A stretch of DNA of 64,000 nt from Gammaproteobacteria bacterium (lineage in GTDB: Bacteria; Pseudomonadota; Gammaproteobacteria; Pseudomonadales; Pseudohongiellaceae), in NCBI GenBank assembly GCA_012960305.1, contig DUBM01000011.1:558001-622000 (forward strand). Reading direction: 5' to 3'. The stretch's first letter is position 1; each line of letters begins with the position of its first letter. A program made the position numbers and the translations under genes. The notes beneath the pieces were generated by a model. It saw only the letters and a list, made by a program, of their open reading frames with translations. It was not told where the DNA came from and ran no database searches. Below are positions 9,168-17,430 of the stretch, piece after piece.

Positions 9168-10013
9168 ATGAAAATCAGTATAAGATTGAATCAACTTTAT
9201 TTTTTATTTGCGGCATTCTTAATTGCCGTGCTAGCACTAGAATCCAAGGCCGAACATCATAGTGGTAGTACTGGTCACTCTCTCGAAGAGCTAGCAAAAG
9301 CTGCACATAGAAGCGCTGTGAACATCGCTCGTAATGCTTCTCGCCATCCTGTAGAAACTTTAGAGTTTTTTGGTCTCGAGCCAGATATGACCGTAATAGA
9401 AATATTACCTGCTGGTGGATGGTACACAGAAATCATAGCCCCCTATGTGGCTGAGGAGGGAAAGCTTTATGCAGCTCATTTTTCTCCGAATGCTTCTTTA
9501 GCTTATATGCCGCCAAACCTGCGCCTTTTTGAACAGAAAATTACCGATGCTCCAGAACTTTATGGAAAAATTACAGTTCGTCATCTAAACCCTCCCCATG
9601 AAGTTGCCATAGCTCCTCCAGCTAGCGCTGACCTTGCGCTGACATTTCGCAATGTACATAACTGGATTATGGCTGGGCAGGAACACGAATATTTTACTAC
9701 CTTTTATGCTTCACTGAAACCCGGCGGTGTATTAGGTGTTGTCGAGCATCGCGCGAAGCCAGGTTCTTCTAGGGAAGTGATGGAGACTACTGGCTATGTC
9801 ACTGAGGCCTACGTGAAAGAAATTGCCGCTGCTGCTGGATTTGAATTTGCTGGCTCGAGTGAAGTCAACGCTAATGCCAAAGATCAAACAGCTTATCCTC
9901 GTGGAGTTTGGACATTACCACCTAGCTATCGAATGGGTGATCAAAATAAAGATGCGTACACAGCCATTGGCGAGAGTGACCGAATGAGCTTAAAATTTAT
10001 AAAACCCAATTAG
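9168..10013 (+). CDS. Exported class I methyltransferase-like protein (COG4798 type)
   Basis: An intact 281-residue protein that is the paralogue of the pseudogene at 7137-7968. It has a signal peptide (residues about 1-28, ending ALESKA). A methyltransferase-like fold follows: HRSAVNIARNASRHP, LEFFGLEPDMTVIEILPAGGWYTEI in the position of the SAM-binding motif I, a central ALTFRNVHNW, LKPGGVLGVVEHR as the motif resembling post-I strands, and a conserved tail ending AIGESDRMSLKFIKP. Motif I has IEILPAGGW instead of the usual acidic GxGxG, which is typical of this family. Export is puzzling because SAM is cytosolic, so either the protein is not a methyltransferase or it uses another ligand. The start is ATG 9168 preceded by GGGTGAGGAT, 33 bases after the NHL gene. 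Confidence 0.8.
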   Translation: MKISIRLNQLYFLFAAFLIAVLALESKAEHHSGSTGHSLEELAKAAHRSAVNIARNASRHPVETLEFFGLEPDMTVIEILPAGGWYTEIIAPYVAEEGKLYAAHFSPNASLAYMPPNLRLFEQKITDAPELYGKITVRHLNPPHEVAIAPPASADLALTFRNVHNWIMAGQEHEYFTTFYASLKPGGVLGVVEHRAKPGSSREVMETTGYVTEAYVKEIAAAAGFEFAGSSEVNANAKDQTAYPRGVWTLPPSYRMGDQNKDAYTAIGESDRMSLKFIKPN

Positions 10014-10146
10014 TATTGATTATTCTATTTGCGATTTTAATTTAGAAGATTTTGCACTCTAACCAGCTCGCCAAACTGTTGATGATTAAGCGGCTATCTG
10101 GCTCAAAATCTAAAGATCCGACTCATAAATGGAGAATTAACAAATC

Positions 10147-10881
10147 ATGTCTAATCCTGTTTGTCTAATTGTTGGCGCTGGCGATTATATCGGTGCTGCT
10201 ATTGCGCGACGATTTGCGGCCGGCGGCTATACAGTTTGTCTTGGACGCCGCAATGGTGAAAAATCCGCAGCTCTGGTAAAAGAAATTAGCGATAGTGGCG
10301 GCCAAGCACATGGTTTTACTCTTGATGCTCGTGAAGAGACTCAAATTGAAGAACGATTTGCCATGATTGAAAATGAAATTGGCCCCCTCGAAATTGTGAT
10401 CTCAAACCCAGGTGGCAATGTAAACTTTCCTATTCGCGAAACCACGGAGAGAGTTTTTTATAAGGTCTGGAAAATGGCCTGCCTTACTGGGTTTCTTTCT
10501 GGACGAGAAGCCGCAAAATACATGGTACCTCGTAATAAAGGCACGATATTGTTCACAGGTGCAACTGCCAGCATACGCGGAGGCAGTGGCTTCGGAGCCT
10601 TTGCCAGTGCCAAATTCGCTCTGCGGGGGCTGGCCCAATCAATGGCGCGAGAACTTGGGCCACAAAATATTCATGTTGCTCATCTGATAATTGATGCGGG
10701 TGTCGATACGGCTTTTGTCAAAGAGAGATTGGAAGCGCGGGGTATCAATAGAGATGAGCTTCCTGAAGACACTTTAATGAACCCGAAATCGGTGGGTGAA
10801 GCTTATTGGATGTTACATAATCAAACCCGCGATGCTTGGACCCATGAGATGGATTTGCGCCCCTTCGCAGAAAAATTTTGA
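10147..10881 (+). CDS. Short-chain dehydrogenase family protein lacking the usual catalytic Tyr
   Basis: A 244-residue Rossmann-fold protein of the SDR superfamily. The cofactor motif is VGAGDYIGAAIA (residues 9-20), followed by LGRR, which favours NADP, and by SNPGG at the usual NAG position. Where classical SDRs have Ser-(about 13)-Tyr-xxx-Lys, this protein reads TGATASIRGGSGFGAFASAK: the lysine is Lys156 but the tyrosine position is Phe152, and the serine position aligns best with Ala139. A small group of SDRs with this wording exists in other proteobacteria, so it is likely a conserved variant and not damage. It starts after GGAGAA at the usual distance and precedes the kappa-GST-like gene by 34 bases. 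Confidence 0.85.
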   Translation: MSNPVCLIVGAGDYIGAAIARRFAAGGYTVCLGRRNGEKSAALVKEISDSGGQAHGFTLDAREETQIEERFAMIENEIGPLEIVISNPGGNVNFPIRETTERVFYKVWKMACLTGFLSGREAAKYMVPRNKGTILFTGATASIRGGSGFGAFASAKFALRGLAQSMARELGPQNIHVAHLIIDAGVDTAFVKERLEARGINRDELPEDTLMNPKSVGEAYWMLHNQTRDAWTHEMDLRPFAEKF

Positions 10882-10915
10882 ATTAGTCAATAAGCTAAAT
10901 ACCCAGGAATAATTC

Positions 10916-11524
10916 ATGCCTATAAAAGTAGAGTTCCATTTCGATTTCGGTAGCCCCAATAGCTATTACTGTCATCAAGTAATACCCTCTATTGAAAAAC
11001 GCATTGGAGTAAAGTTTGAATACGTCCCCATTCTTTTAGGCGGAGTGTTCAAAGCAACTAATAATAAATCTCCGATGGAAGCTTTTGCTGGAATTAAAAA
11101 CAAGTCAGAGTACAACTCATTAGAAACTGCTAGATTTATCGAAAAATACAATATCGATAAATTTGTTATGAATCCAAATTTTCCGGTTAATACTTTGTAC
11201 ATTATGCGTGGAGTTATCTATGCGCAGAAAAGTGGAATTGGCACTGAATACATTAACGCAATGTATCAATGTATGTGGGAAAAAGGTTTGAACATGGCAG
11301 ATCCCGCTGTTATTCAGCAAGCCCTTGCAGATGTAGATTTACCCGCAGAAGAAATTGTCGCCGCAACCGCTGAGCCGGAAATTAAACAGACATTAATAGA
11401 TAATACAATGTCAACTGTAGAACGAGGCACCTTTGGCTCTCCTACTTTCTTTGTTGGCGATGAAATTTTTTTTGGCAAGGATAGATTGAAAGATGTTGAA
11501 GAGGAAATTCTAGCTCAATCATAG
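10916..11524 (+). CDS. DsbA-fold HCCA isomerase / kappa-class GST-like protein
   Basis: A cytosolic protein of 202 residues in the DsbA/2-hydroxychromene-2-carboxylate isomerase family, which includes NahD of naphthalene degradation and mitochondrial kappa GST. The N-terminus VEFHFDFGSPNSYYCHQVIP carries a serine (about Ser14) in the place of the CxxC of DsbA, as in glutathione-dependent members. The middle has NPNFPVNTLYIMRG and the C-terminus has GTFGSPTFFVGDEIFFGKDRL, the cis-proline substrate-binding strand. The likely role is a glutathione-dependent isomerisation or conjugation in aromatic or xenobiotic breakdown. The preceding SDR probably shares its transcript. The specific substrate is unknown. 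Confidence 0.85.
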   Translation: MPIKVEFHFDFGSPNSYYCHQVIPSIEKRIGVKFEYVPILLGGVFKATNNKSPMEAFAGIKNKSEYNSLETARFIEKYNIDKFVMNPNFPVNTLYIMRGVIYAQKSGIGTEYINAMYQCMWEKGLNMADPAVIQQALADVDLPAEEIVAATAEPEIKQTLIDNTMSTVERGTFGSPTFFVGDEIFFGKDRLKDVEEEILAQS

Positions 11525-11565
11525 TAAGTTTATGTGACGAGACTTTTGTCAGCAGTAAACCGCTC

Positions 11566-12219
11566 TTAGTTACCCATTCTATCGTATACCCTTACCAGTT
11601 CTACTGCAGCACTAAAGGAGTCAGGCTCAAGCATCATTTCTACTCGTAGACGATTTCCGCTGTTTTCCAAGGTATAGGTTTCGAGAGTAAACCCTCCATC
11701 TCTTGGGCGAGCCTCTACAATGAGCGAAGCACCATCCCAGTTACCAAATGAAAAATCTACACCACCTTCGGTATAAAAATCTTTAGCAGTGGTCCGCCTG
11801 CGCCGGCCGTCAGTGTGGAAAACCCGAGTAAAATCGTCAGCATACTGGAAGCGAAATTCGGGTTCGCTATACTCAATCCGCAGAATCATATCGTAACTTA
11901 ACCGGTCATAAAGTTCTTGTTCCGGCGGGCCACCACGATAGAAATCCTTTTTCCTATTAAACAGTCCTCGAGTGTCTCGACCACCACTTCTTTCTAAAGC
12001 CTCTGCGACCTGATCGTCAGTCTTGTCACTCAAATCTTCATTGATAGTCCACTCACCGACGATGAGAGCTTCCAGTTCAGCAGAACTATTCTGTGCGTGA
12101 TTTACGCCCCACGACAGCATTACTGCAAGTAGCAGGGATGACCAAGGTATGTTTAATGTTCCTCTTTCTAATGTTCTTTTGGGAAAACTAAAAGAGATTC
12201 GAGATTTTGGTACAGTCAT
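11566..12219 (-). CDS. Exported protein of unknown function
   Basis: About 217 residues from the ATG at 12219; an in-frame TTG at 12228 is a less likely start. A basic N-terminus leads into a hydrophobic stretch (SSLLLAVMLSWGVNHAQ), which looks like a signal peptide with a long n-region. The mature part contains GEWTINEDLSDKTDDQVAEAL, a basic turn (DGRRRRTTAKDFY) and alternating beta-type segments such as FRFQYADDFTRVF and GGFTLETYTL. The overall feel is that of a small secreted beta-barrel or lipocalin-like domain, but I do not recognise the family. It starts about ten bases after the dehalogenase stop on the same strand, so the two are probably co-transcribed and translationally coupled. 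Confidence 0.7.
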   Translation of the reverse strand: MTVPKSRISFSFPKRTLERGTLNIPWSSLLLAVMLSWGVNHAQNSSAELEALIVGEWTINEDLSDKTDDQVAEALERSGGRDTRGLFNRKKDFYRGGPPEQELYDRLSYDMILRIEYSEPEFRFQYADDFTRVFHTDGRRRRTTAKDFYTEGGVDFSFGNWDGASLIVEARPRDGGFTLETYTLENSGNRLRVEMMLEPDSFSAAVELVRVYDRMGN

Positions 12220-12229
12220 TTTATTCAAT

Positions 12230-13108
12230 TTAGTTAATTCCAGAGCGCCATTCAGCGATTGCCTGACCTATTTCATCGGGTGAATCTTCCTGCAAGAAGT
12301 GATTACCTTTGACTGTTACTTCAGTTTGATTGGGCCATGTTCGGCAAAAATCCCGCTGCGGGCCAGTCAAAATCGCACCAGGATCGGAGTTGATGAACAA
12401 TTTCGGAACATCACACTGGACCAGCCAGTCAGCATAACTTTGTGCTATCTCCACTACATCTGCAGGTTCTCCAGAAATAGGGATCTGCCGCGGCCAGGTA
12501 AGTGTCGGTTGACGATCTTCTCCAGAATTTAGAAATGGTTTTTTGTATACCTCCATTTCCCCATCGCTCAGTTCCCGAAGAATTGATCCTGGCAACACTC
12601 TTTCAACAAATACATTTTTCTCCAGAATCATTTCCTCTCCTGCTGGAGAACGAAATCCCTGGAAGACTCCACGTGCTGATTCGGGCCACTCCTCCCAAGT
12701 TAGTGGTCTCACAATGCCTTCCATATAGGCAATACCTTTCACAGCATCGCGATGTCGGTTAGCCCAATCGAAGCCCAAAGCAGAACCCCAGTCATGAATT
12801 ACCCACGTGACATTTTCCGCAACATTCAATGCCTCCAATGCAGCATCCAGATATTCTCGATGTTCTACAAAGGTATAGCTATCAGGCCCTACATTGTCCA
12901 GCTTGTCTGAATCTCCCATACCGATGAGGTCAATGGCGATGCATCGGCCCTGGTCTTGAAGATGAGGCATGACGTTGCGCCACAGATAAGACGAGGTTGG
13001 ATTGCCATGTTGGAAAATTATAGGGTCACCTTCACCCATTTCCACATAGCTCATATTTTTACCTTTGACGAATATAGTTTTCTTTGGATGCTCCGTGGTA
13101 CTTATCAT
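12230..13108 (-). CDS. Haloalkane dehalogenase, LinB/DhaA type
   Basis: A hydrolase that replaces a carbon-bound halogen with hydroxyl through an aspartyl ester. From ATG 13108 it is 292 residues, and all five functional residues of subfamily II are present. They are Asn36 in [12 protein letters not shown] and Trp107 (halide binding), Asp106 nucleophile in [14 protein letters not shown], Glu130 in YMEGIVRP, and His270 in [14 protein letters not shown]. The cap region (about 135-220) is present. The family has many members of unknown natural substrate, so dehalogenation of a specific compound is inference. A TTG at 13120 is an alternative start with GGAG before it. The gene is divergent from an acyl-CoA ligase; two palindromes lie between them. 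Confidence 0.93.
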   Translation of the reverse strand: MISTTEHPKKTIFVKGKNMSYVEMGEGDPIIFQHGNPTSSYLWRNVMPHLQDQGRCIAIDLIGMGDSDKLDNVGPDSYTFVEHREYLDAALEALNVAENVTWVIHDWGSALGFDWANRHRDAVKGIAYMEGIVRPLTWEEWPESARGVFQGFRSPAGEEMILEKNVFVERVLPGSILRELSDGEMEVYKKPFLNSGEDRQPTLTWPRQIPISGEPADVVEIAQSYADWLVQCDVPKLFINSDPGAILTGPQRDFCRTWPNQTEVTVKGNHFLQEDSPDEIGQAIAEWRSGIN

Positions 13109-13241
13109 TGCGTTTCTCAAGTTACTCCAAGTTTAGATAGTTCATTGAACATAAAAAGTGCATTAAACATAAGTAAGGCATCGAGCATAAACTGACGATT
13201 AAGGGATTACAATTGCTTGCCTCGCTCTAGATCAAATAACT

Positions 13242-13271
13242 TACCTAGACACTAGGTATATTCATGAATAT
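13242..13271. promoter_or_regulatory. Two adjacent palindromes in a divergent intergenic region
   Basis: TACCTAG-ACA-CTAGGTA (13242-13258) is a perfect inverted repeat of 7-base arms with a 3-base centre. It is immediately followed, sharing one base, by the perfect palindrome ATATTCATGAATAT (13258-13271). They lie about 135 bases upstream of the dehalogenase start and about 145 bases upstream of the acyl-CoA ligase start. Dyads of this size are typical of operators for dimeric repressors, for example TetR or GntR types, but no regulator gene lies next to them. Confidence 0.45.
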
Positions 13272-13415
13272 GGATCTACTTATCACTCAATTCTACATTC
13301 CCCTAACACCTTTCTTGATGTGTAATTGAACAGCGTTAACATATCGGATATTCTCCCTCTCCTTAACTCGAATATGCTTAGAACTAGGTAAAACTATGGC
13401 TGGGGAGCAATACAA

Positions 13416-15053
13416 ATGACAATGCAAAACACACCTCTTCTGATGTCACGAATACTCGGCAGGGGTGCAATCTTAGATCCAGATGTTGAAGTTGTAACAC
13501 TCCAGGCTGATGGCACACATCGGCAGACATTGAAGCAGACCTGGGATCGATCAAACCAAGTGGCTCATGCCTTAAAGACCCATGGCATTGAAGTAGGTGA
13601 TCGAATTGGTAGCTTTATGTGGAATAATTATCGCCACCTTGAGCTCTATCAGGGCGTTCCTTCCATGGGGTCGGTTTTACACACACTTAATATTCGCTTA
13701 TCTCCCACAGATCTCGAATACATCATCAATCATGCAAACGACCGTGTAATCTTCGCTGATGAAGATCTATTGCCATTGTTAGAACCACTTTGGGACAAGA
13801 TCCCCTGTGTTGAATTACTGGTTATTAGTCGCCATGGCGAAGGTGGTGAAAGTAGCTTCAAGAACCAAATTGACTATGAAGACTTTATTAAAGACCAACC
13901 CACGGTCTACGACTGGCCAGATATTCCTGAAACATCACCTATGGGCCTGTGCTATACATCCGGGACCACTGGTAAGCCTAAAGGAGTAATGTACACCAAT
14001 CGATCGACCTATCTACACACCATGGCAGAAAGCCTTACCGATACAATGGAACTCTCTTCGCTAGATTCTTTAATGGGGATCGTGCCAATGTTTCACGCAA
14101 TGGGCTGGGGGCTTCCCTTCTGCGCTTCAATGTTAGGTTGCAAGCAAGTAATGCCTCACCGTTTTATGGTGCCCGACGCATTCCTAAAACTAATCCATGA
14201 AGAAGAAGTAACAATCTCCGCCGGTGTGCCAACAATCTGGCAAGGCGTAAAGGCAGCACTGGAAGCTGAACCTGATAAATACGACGTTAGTAAGTTGTCA
14301 CGTTTGACCTGCGGTGGATCTGCACCCCCTGTTTCAATGATGCGGTGGTACTGGGATAGTCATAAGATTGAAATGATTCAGGGCTGGGGAATGACCGAAA
14401 CCAATCCTCTGGGCACGCTCTCTAGAAAAGTTGCTAAGCGGTCCCACATTAATATTTCTGAAGACCAGCAGTTTGAAAACATTGCAAAGGCAGGTTTATT
14501 TATGCCTGGACTCGAGATAGAAATTTTCGATGAGGATTGGAATGTTCTACCACATGATGGTGAGGCAGTGGGTGAGCTTTGTATCCGCGGCCCTTGGATC
14601 GCTGCAGAATATTTCAACGACCCACAACCGGATAAATTTCATAATGGCTGGCTGGTAACTGGCGACGTGGCAAAAATCGATACTGAACAATATATGTTGA
14701 TTGCTGATAGATCGAAAGACTTAATTAAGTCAGGTGGTGAATGGATTTCTTCAGTCGATTTAGAGAACCATATCGTTGGAATTCCGGAAATCGCACAAGC
14801 TGCAGTGGTAGCCCAACCCCATCCGAAATGGGATGAACGACCAGTTGCCTTAGTAATAATGAATGAGGGCAAGGAACTAGATCAGACTGCTGTACTTGAA
14901 CACTGCAGTTCAGCGTTTGCAAAATGGCAGTTGCCTGACGAAGTGATTGTTACTGACTCAATTCCTCTCACCTCGACTGGAAAGATTGATAAGAAAACTA
15001 TCCGAGCCAAACTTAATGAAGAAGGGTATCAACTTCCAGATCTTCGCGAATAA
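13416..15053 (+). CDS. Fatty acid-CoA ligase (AMP-forming)
   Basis: A 545-residue adenylate-forming enzyme that activates a carboxylic acid to its CoA thioester with ATP. Motifs in order are LNIRLSPTDLEYII in the N-terminal domain, the P-loop CYTSGTTGKPKGVMY (about residue 176), MFHAMGWGLPF, WGMTETNPLGT (A5 motif), GWLVTGDVAKID (A7) and the C-terminal hinge DRSKDLIKSGGEWISSVDLE (A8), with catalytic lysine in LTSTGKIDKKTIR (A10). The wording resembles medium/long-chain ligases such as AlkK. It starts at ATG 13416 after GGGGAG and ends just before a strong bidirectional hairpin. Context with racemase, acyl-CoA dehydrogenase and thiolase suggests it feeds a beta-oxidation-like route. Confidence 0.92.
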   Translation: MTMQNTPLLMSRILGRGAILDPDVEVVTLQADGTHRQTLKQTWDRSNQVAHALKTHGIEVGDRIGSFMWNNYRHLELYQGVPSMGSVLHTLNIRLSPTDLEYIINHANDRVIFADEDLLPLLEPLWDKIPCVELLVISRHGEGGESSFKNQIDYEDFIKDQPTVYDWPDIPETSPMGLCYTSGTTGKPKGVMYTNRSTYLHTMAESLTDTMELSSLDSLMGIVPMFHAMGWGLPFCASMLGCKQVMPHRFMVPDAFLKLIHEEEVTISAGVPTIWQGVKAALEAEPDKYDVSKLSRLTCGGSAPPVSMMRWYWDSHKIEMIQGWGMTETNPLGTLSRKVAKRSHINISEDQQFENIAKAGLFMPGLEIEIFDEDWNVLPHDGEAVGELCIRGPWIAAEYFNDPQPDKFHNGWLVTGDVAKIDTEQYMLIADRSKDLIKSGGEWISSVDLENHIVGIPEIAQAAVVAQPHPKWDERPVALVIMNEGKELDQTAVLEHCSSAFAKWQLPDEVIVTDSIPLTSTGKIDKKTIRAKLNEEGYQLPDLRE

Positions 15054-15073
15054 GTATTTAGCCTAGTTGAGGT

Positions 15074-15108
15074 GCAATAAAAGGGCCTCATTGAGACCTT
15101 TTTATTGC
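15074..15108. terminator. Bidirectional rho-independent terminator
   Basis: A nearly perfect hairpin. GCAATAAAAGGGCCTCA pairs with TTGAGACCTTTTTATTGC through about 16 base pairs with one C-A mismatch and a G-T wobble, and it carries A runs on one side and T runs on the other. It therefore can stop transcripts from both the acyl-CoA ligase (plus) and the converging exported-protein gene (minus). The stop codon of the minus-strand gene (15088-15090) lies inside the hairpin at the top of the stem. Confidence 0.85.
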
Positions 15109-16149
15109 GTTCGAATTTTGTAGCCCAGGATCCGTTGGCGCATAGGCAGCACCCTCAGCGTCGCCTCTTCTTGCTCCCGCCAAAATTCCCGGCAGAGCAT
15201 AGTTGCCTTCATGACAGGCATATTCAAAAACCTGCTTTGCGGTTTGATTCATTGGCAACTCGCCACTCCAAGGCTGTGAATAATTCTCAAAATCTGCAAC
15301 AGTGAATTGATAAAGAATCGAGTCATCAGAGGTGCGGGTAAATTTTTCAGTCACGACCATTGCACTAGAACCATAGAATCGATGCTCAAGAGAAGAACGC
15401 ATGCTCTGTTGAGGATGAAAATTAGTTGTGACCACCACCAAAGCATTATCTTCGTAGTAACCGATGGAGTCACCTAACCATGGATACATTGGTGGATCTT
15501 GATGCTCACTATTTATGCGAACGATCCGAGCGTCATGATTCATTTCTGCCAGCAAGACTACGTAGTTTGAAGTTTGAACAATTTCTGTATTGTTATTATA
15601 GAGTACAGGCAATTTTGGCGGGCCACCGGAGGAACCAAAACCAACCATACAGCGCTCACCTAAGGGTCGAACTTCAGGACCATCGAAGGATTGTCGTAAT
15701 TGCATAGCAGTAGCCAAATTGGCGCGCCCCTGCTCACTATAAGGAAGCTTGCCGTCAGCTGGCTCTACAAGAATAGATGTTCTGATTTCCCTATTAACTA
15801 CAGCAAGCCTCTCACCTGGGTCCATCCAAAAAGTATTGTAACCACCTACGCCCCGACCCGCTGTCGGTGCTTTGCGGTTTGGATCGCTAGGTTGATTACT
15901 CGCCTCTGCTCGCGCGAAGACTCTCGCTTCAATGCGTATGGCTTCTTCCTCAGAGATATTGAGCTCACCATTAAAACGCTGCGCCCGTTCGAGATTCGTT
16001 TGCGTAGAAATAGACCAAGTGCCTTGTAAATCTGGCACACCAAATTCAGTTCTCGGAGTGATATAACCTGCTTCAGCGGAAAATGAATTAACTGCACTTA
16101 ATGACACTGTGGTAACAACAAATAGTGATAAAAACTGATTAATCTTCAC
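15088..16149 (-). CDS. Exported protein of unknown function
   Basis: A 353-residue protein with a clear signal peptide (MKINQFLSLFVVTTVSLSAVNSFSA). Soon after the cleavage site comes FGVPDLQGTWSISTQTNLER, a motif shared by a group of secreted proteins of unknown function that I have seen annotated as hypothetical in marine gammaproteobacteria. Other landmarks are YNTFWMDPGERL, LGERCMVGFGSSGGPPKLP, QTSNYVVLLAEMNHDARIV, WLGDSIGYYEDNALVVVTTNF and YACHEGNY near the end. Only two cysteines are present (in ERCMVG and YACHEG), which could form a disulfide in the periplasm. No enzyme motif is visible. It stands alone between the terminator and a divergent formylglycine-generating enzyme gene. Confidence 0.75.
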   Translation of the reverse strand: MKINQFLSLFVVTTVSLSAVNSFSAEAGYITPRTEFGVPDLQGTWSISTQTNLERAQRFNGELNISEEEAIRIEARVFARAEASNQPSDPNRKAPTAGRGVGGYNTFWMDPGERLAVVNREIRTSILVEPADGKLPYSEQGRANLATAMQLRQSFDGPEVRPLGERCMVGFGSSGGPPKLPVLYNNNTEIVQTSNYVVLLAEMNHDARIVRINSEHQDPPMYPWLGDSIGYYEDNALVVVTTNFHPQQSMRSSLEHRFYGSSAMVVTEKFTRTSDDSILYQFTVADFENYSQPWSGELPMNQTAKQVFEYACHEGNYALPGILAGARRGDAEGAAYAPTDPGLQNSNAIKRSQ

Positions 16150-16444
16150 GGAAATTTTCCTTGGAAATATTATTTATGAGTGAATTTGCAGTCATTATTA
16201 TGCCAGCCAGTGATGTCAAAGCCCTAATTTCGAGGCTCTGTAGATGGCTCTACTTAATTCCCTTATAAGCTGTTATCTTTGATAAAGTTGTTAAGTTACA
16301 CTGAAATCCACAGCGGCAGATTCTTTGCTCAAGGCAGCTTACTGCTGAGTTTTTGCTGACTGAACCACAGTTTTGGGCAGTTAAATATTGTGTCAACTGC
16401 AATTGATGTATTTAGTAGTAAAAACAGGAACGTTATAGGCATTA

Positions 16445-17428
16445 ATGAGTAACTCCACGCAGTTTTCAGTCGGCGTCCTCTTCGTTGTTGGGATTGTTTT
16501 AGTCGATGGCTATCTAATTGTTGAAACCGATGCAGAACCGAGCAATATGGTCTGGATCGAAGCTGGTTCTTTTACTATGGGCTCCGATCGTGGAATGCCA
16601 GATGAATATCCCGCTCACCCTGTCGATGTGTCTGGTTTTTGGATTGATAAATTTGAAGTAAGCAATCAAGATTTTCAAAGCTTTGTTTCCGAAACTGGTT
16701 ACGTTACCTTCTCCGAAACTATCGAAGATTCCCTGGTATTTAAGTCGCCTGAAGATAATCACAATATGCGTTTAGGTCCATTGGATTGGTGGAACCTGGT
16801 TGAGCGAGCTGACTGGCGTCACCCCCAAGGACCTGACGACAATATTGAGGGAAAGCTGGAACATCCCGTTGTTCACGTTACCTATGACGACGCTTTAGCT
16901 TACTGCAATTGGGTTGGCAAGATATTGCCAACCGAGGCTCAGTTTGAGTTCGCGGCGCGGGGCGGCAAAGAAGGCGAAGTTTATACTTGGGGCAACGAGC
17001 CTCTGCACCATTCCCACTCAGTAACTAATAACTGGCAGGGTGAATTTCCGTTAGATAACGAAGTCAGTGATGGCTATGCCACAACCGCCCCTACTGGTGA
17101 ATTTCCTGCTAATGGTTACGGATTACATGATATTACCGGTAACGTTTGGGAATGGGTTTCAGATTGGTATCATCCTAACTACTACGCTAGCAGCCCAAGT
17201 AAAAATCCTATCGGTGTGAGTATGAGCGACAGCCTCGATCCGCTCGAACCTGGATTGGCAAAGAGAAGTATTCGTGGCGGCTCTTTTCTGTGCAGCGATA
17301 ATTACTGTGCAGGGTTTCGTGTAAGTGCACGGATGCCAGCTGATCCAGGTACAGCGACGAATCACACTGGCTTCCGTTGCGCAAGAAGATCTAATATGAT
17401 GGAAAAATTTTCTCGAAGATCAATCTAG
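16445..17428 (+). CDS. Formylglycine-generating enzyme (SUMF1 family)
   Basis: A 327-residue FGE-sulfatase-domain protein. After a single hydrophobic N-terminal segment (VGVLFVVGIVLVDGYLIV), likely a signal or anchor, come WIEAGSFTMGSD, HPVDVSGFWIDKFEVSNQDF, PVVHVTYDDALAYCNWVGKILPTEAQFEFAARGG, GLHDITGNVWEWVSDWY and RGGSFLCSDNYCAGFRVSAR. The pair Cys283 and Cys288 matches the copper-binding active cysteines of true FGEs, unlike many family members that lack them. True FGEs oxidise a cysteine in a CxPxR motif of type I sulfatases to formylglycine. No sulfatase gene is in this window, so its target is elsewhere or is another protein. It ends two bases from the converging acyl-CoA dehydrogenase stop. 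Confidence 0.88.
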   Translation: MSNSTQFSVGVLFVVGIVLVDGYLIVETDAEPSNMVWIEAGSFTMGSDRGMPDEYPAHPVDVSGFWIDKFEVSNQDFQSFVSETGYVTFSETIEDSLVFKSPEDNHNMRLGPLDWWNLVERADWRHPQGPDDNIEGKLEHPVVHVTYDDALAYCNWVGKILPTEAQFEFAARGGKEGEVYTWGNEPLHHSHSVTNNWQGEFPLDNEVSDGYATTAPTGEFPANGYGLHDITGNVWEWVSDWYHPNYYASSPSKNPIGVSMSDSLDPLEPGLAKRSIRGGSFLCSDNYCAGFRVSARMPADPGTATNHTGFRCARRSNMMEKFSRRSI

Positions 17429-17430
17429 TT

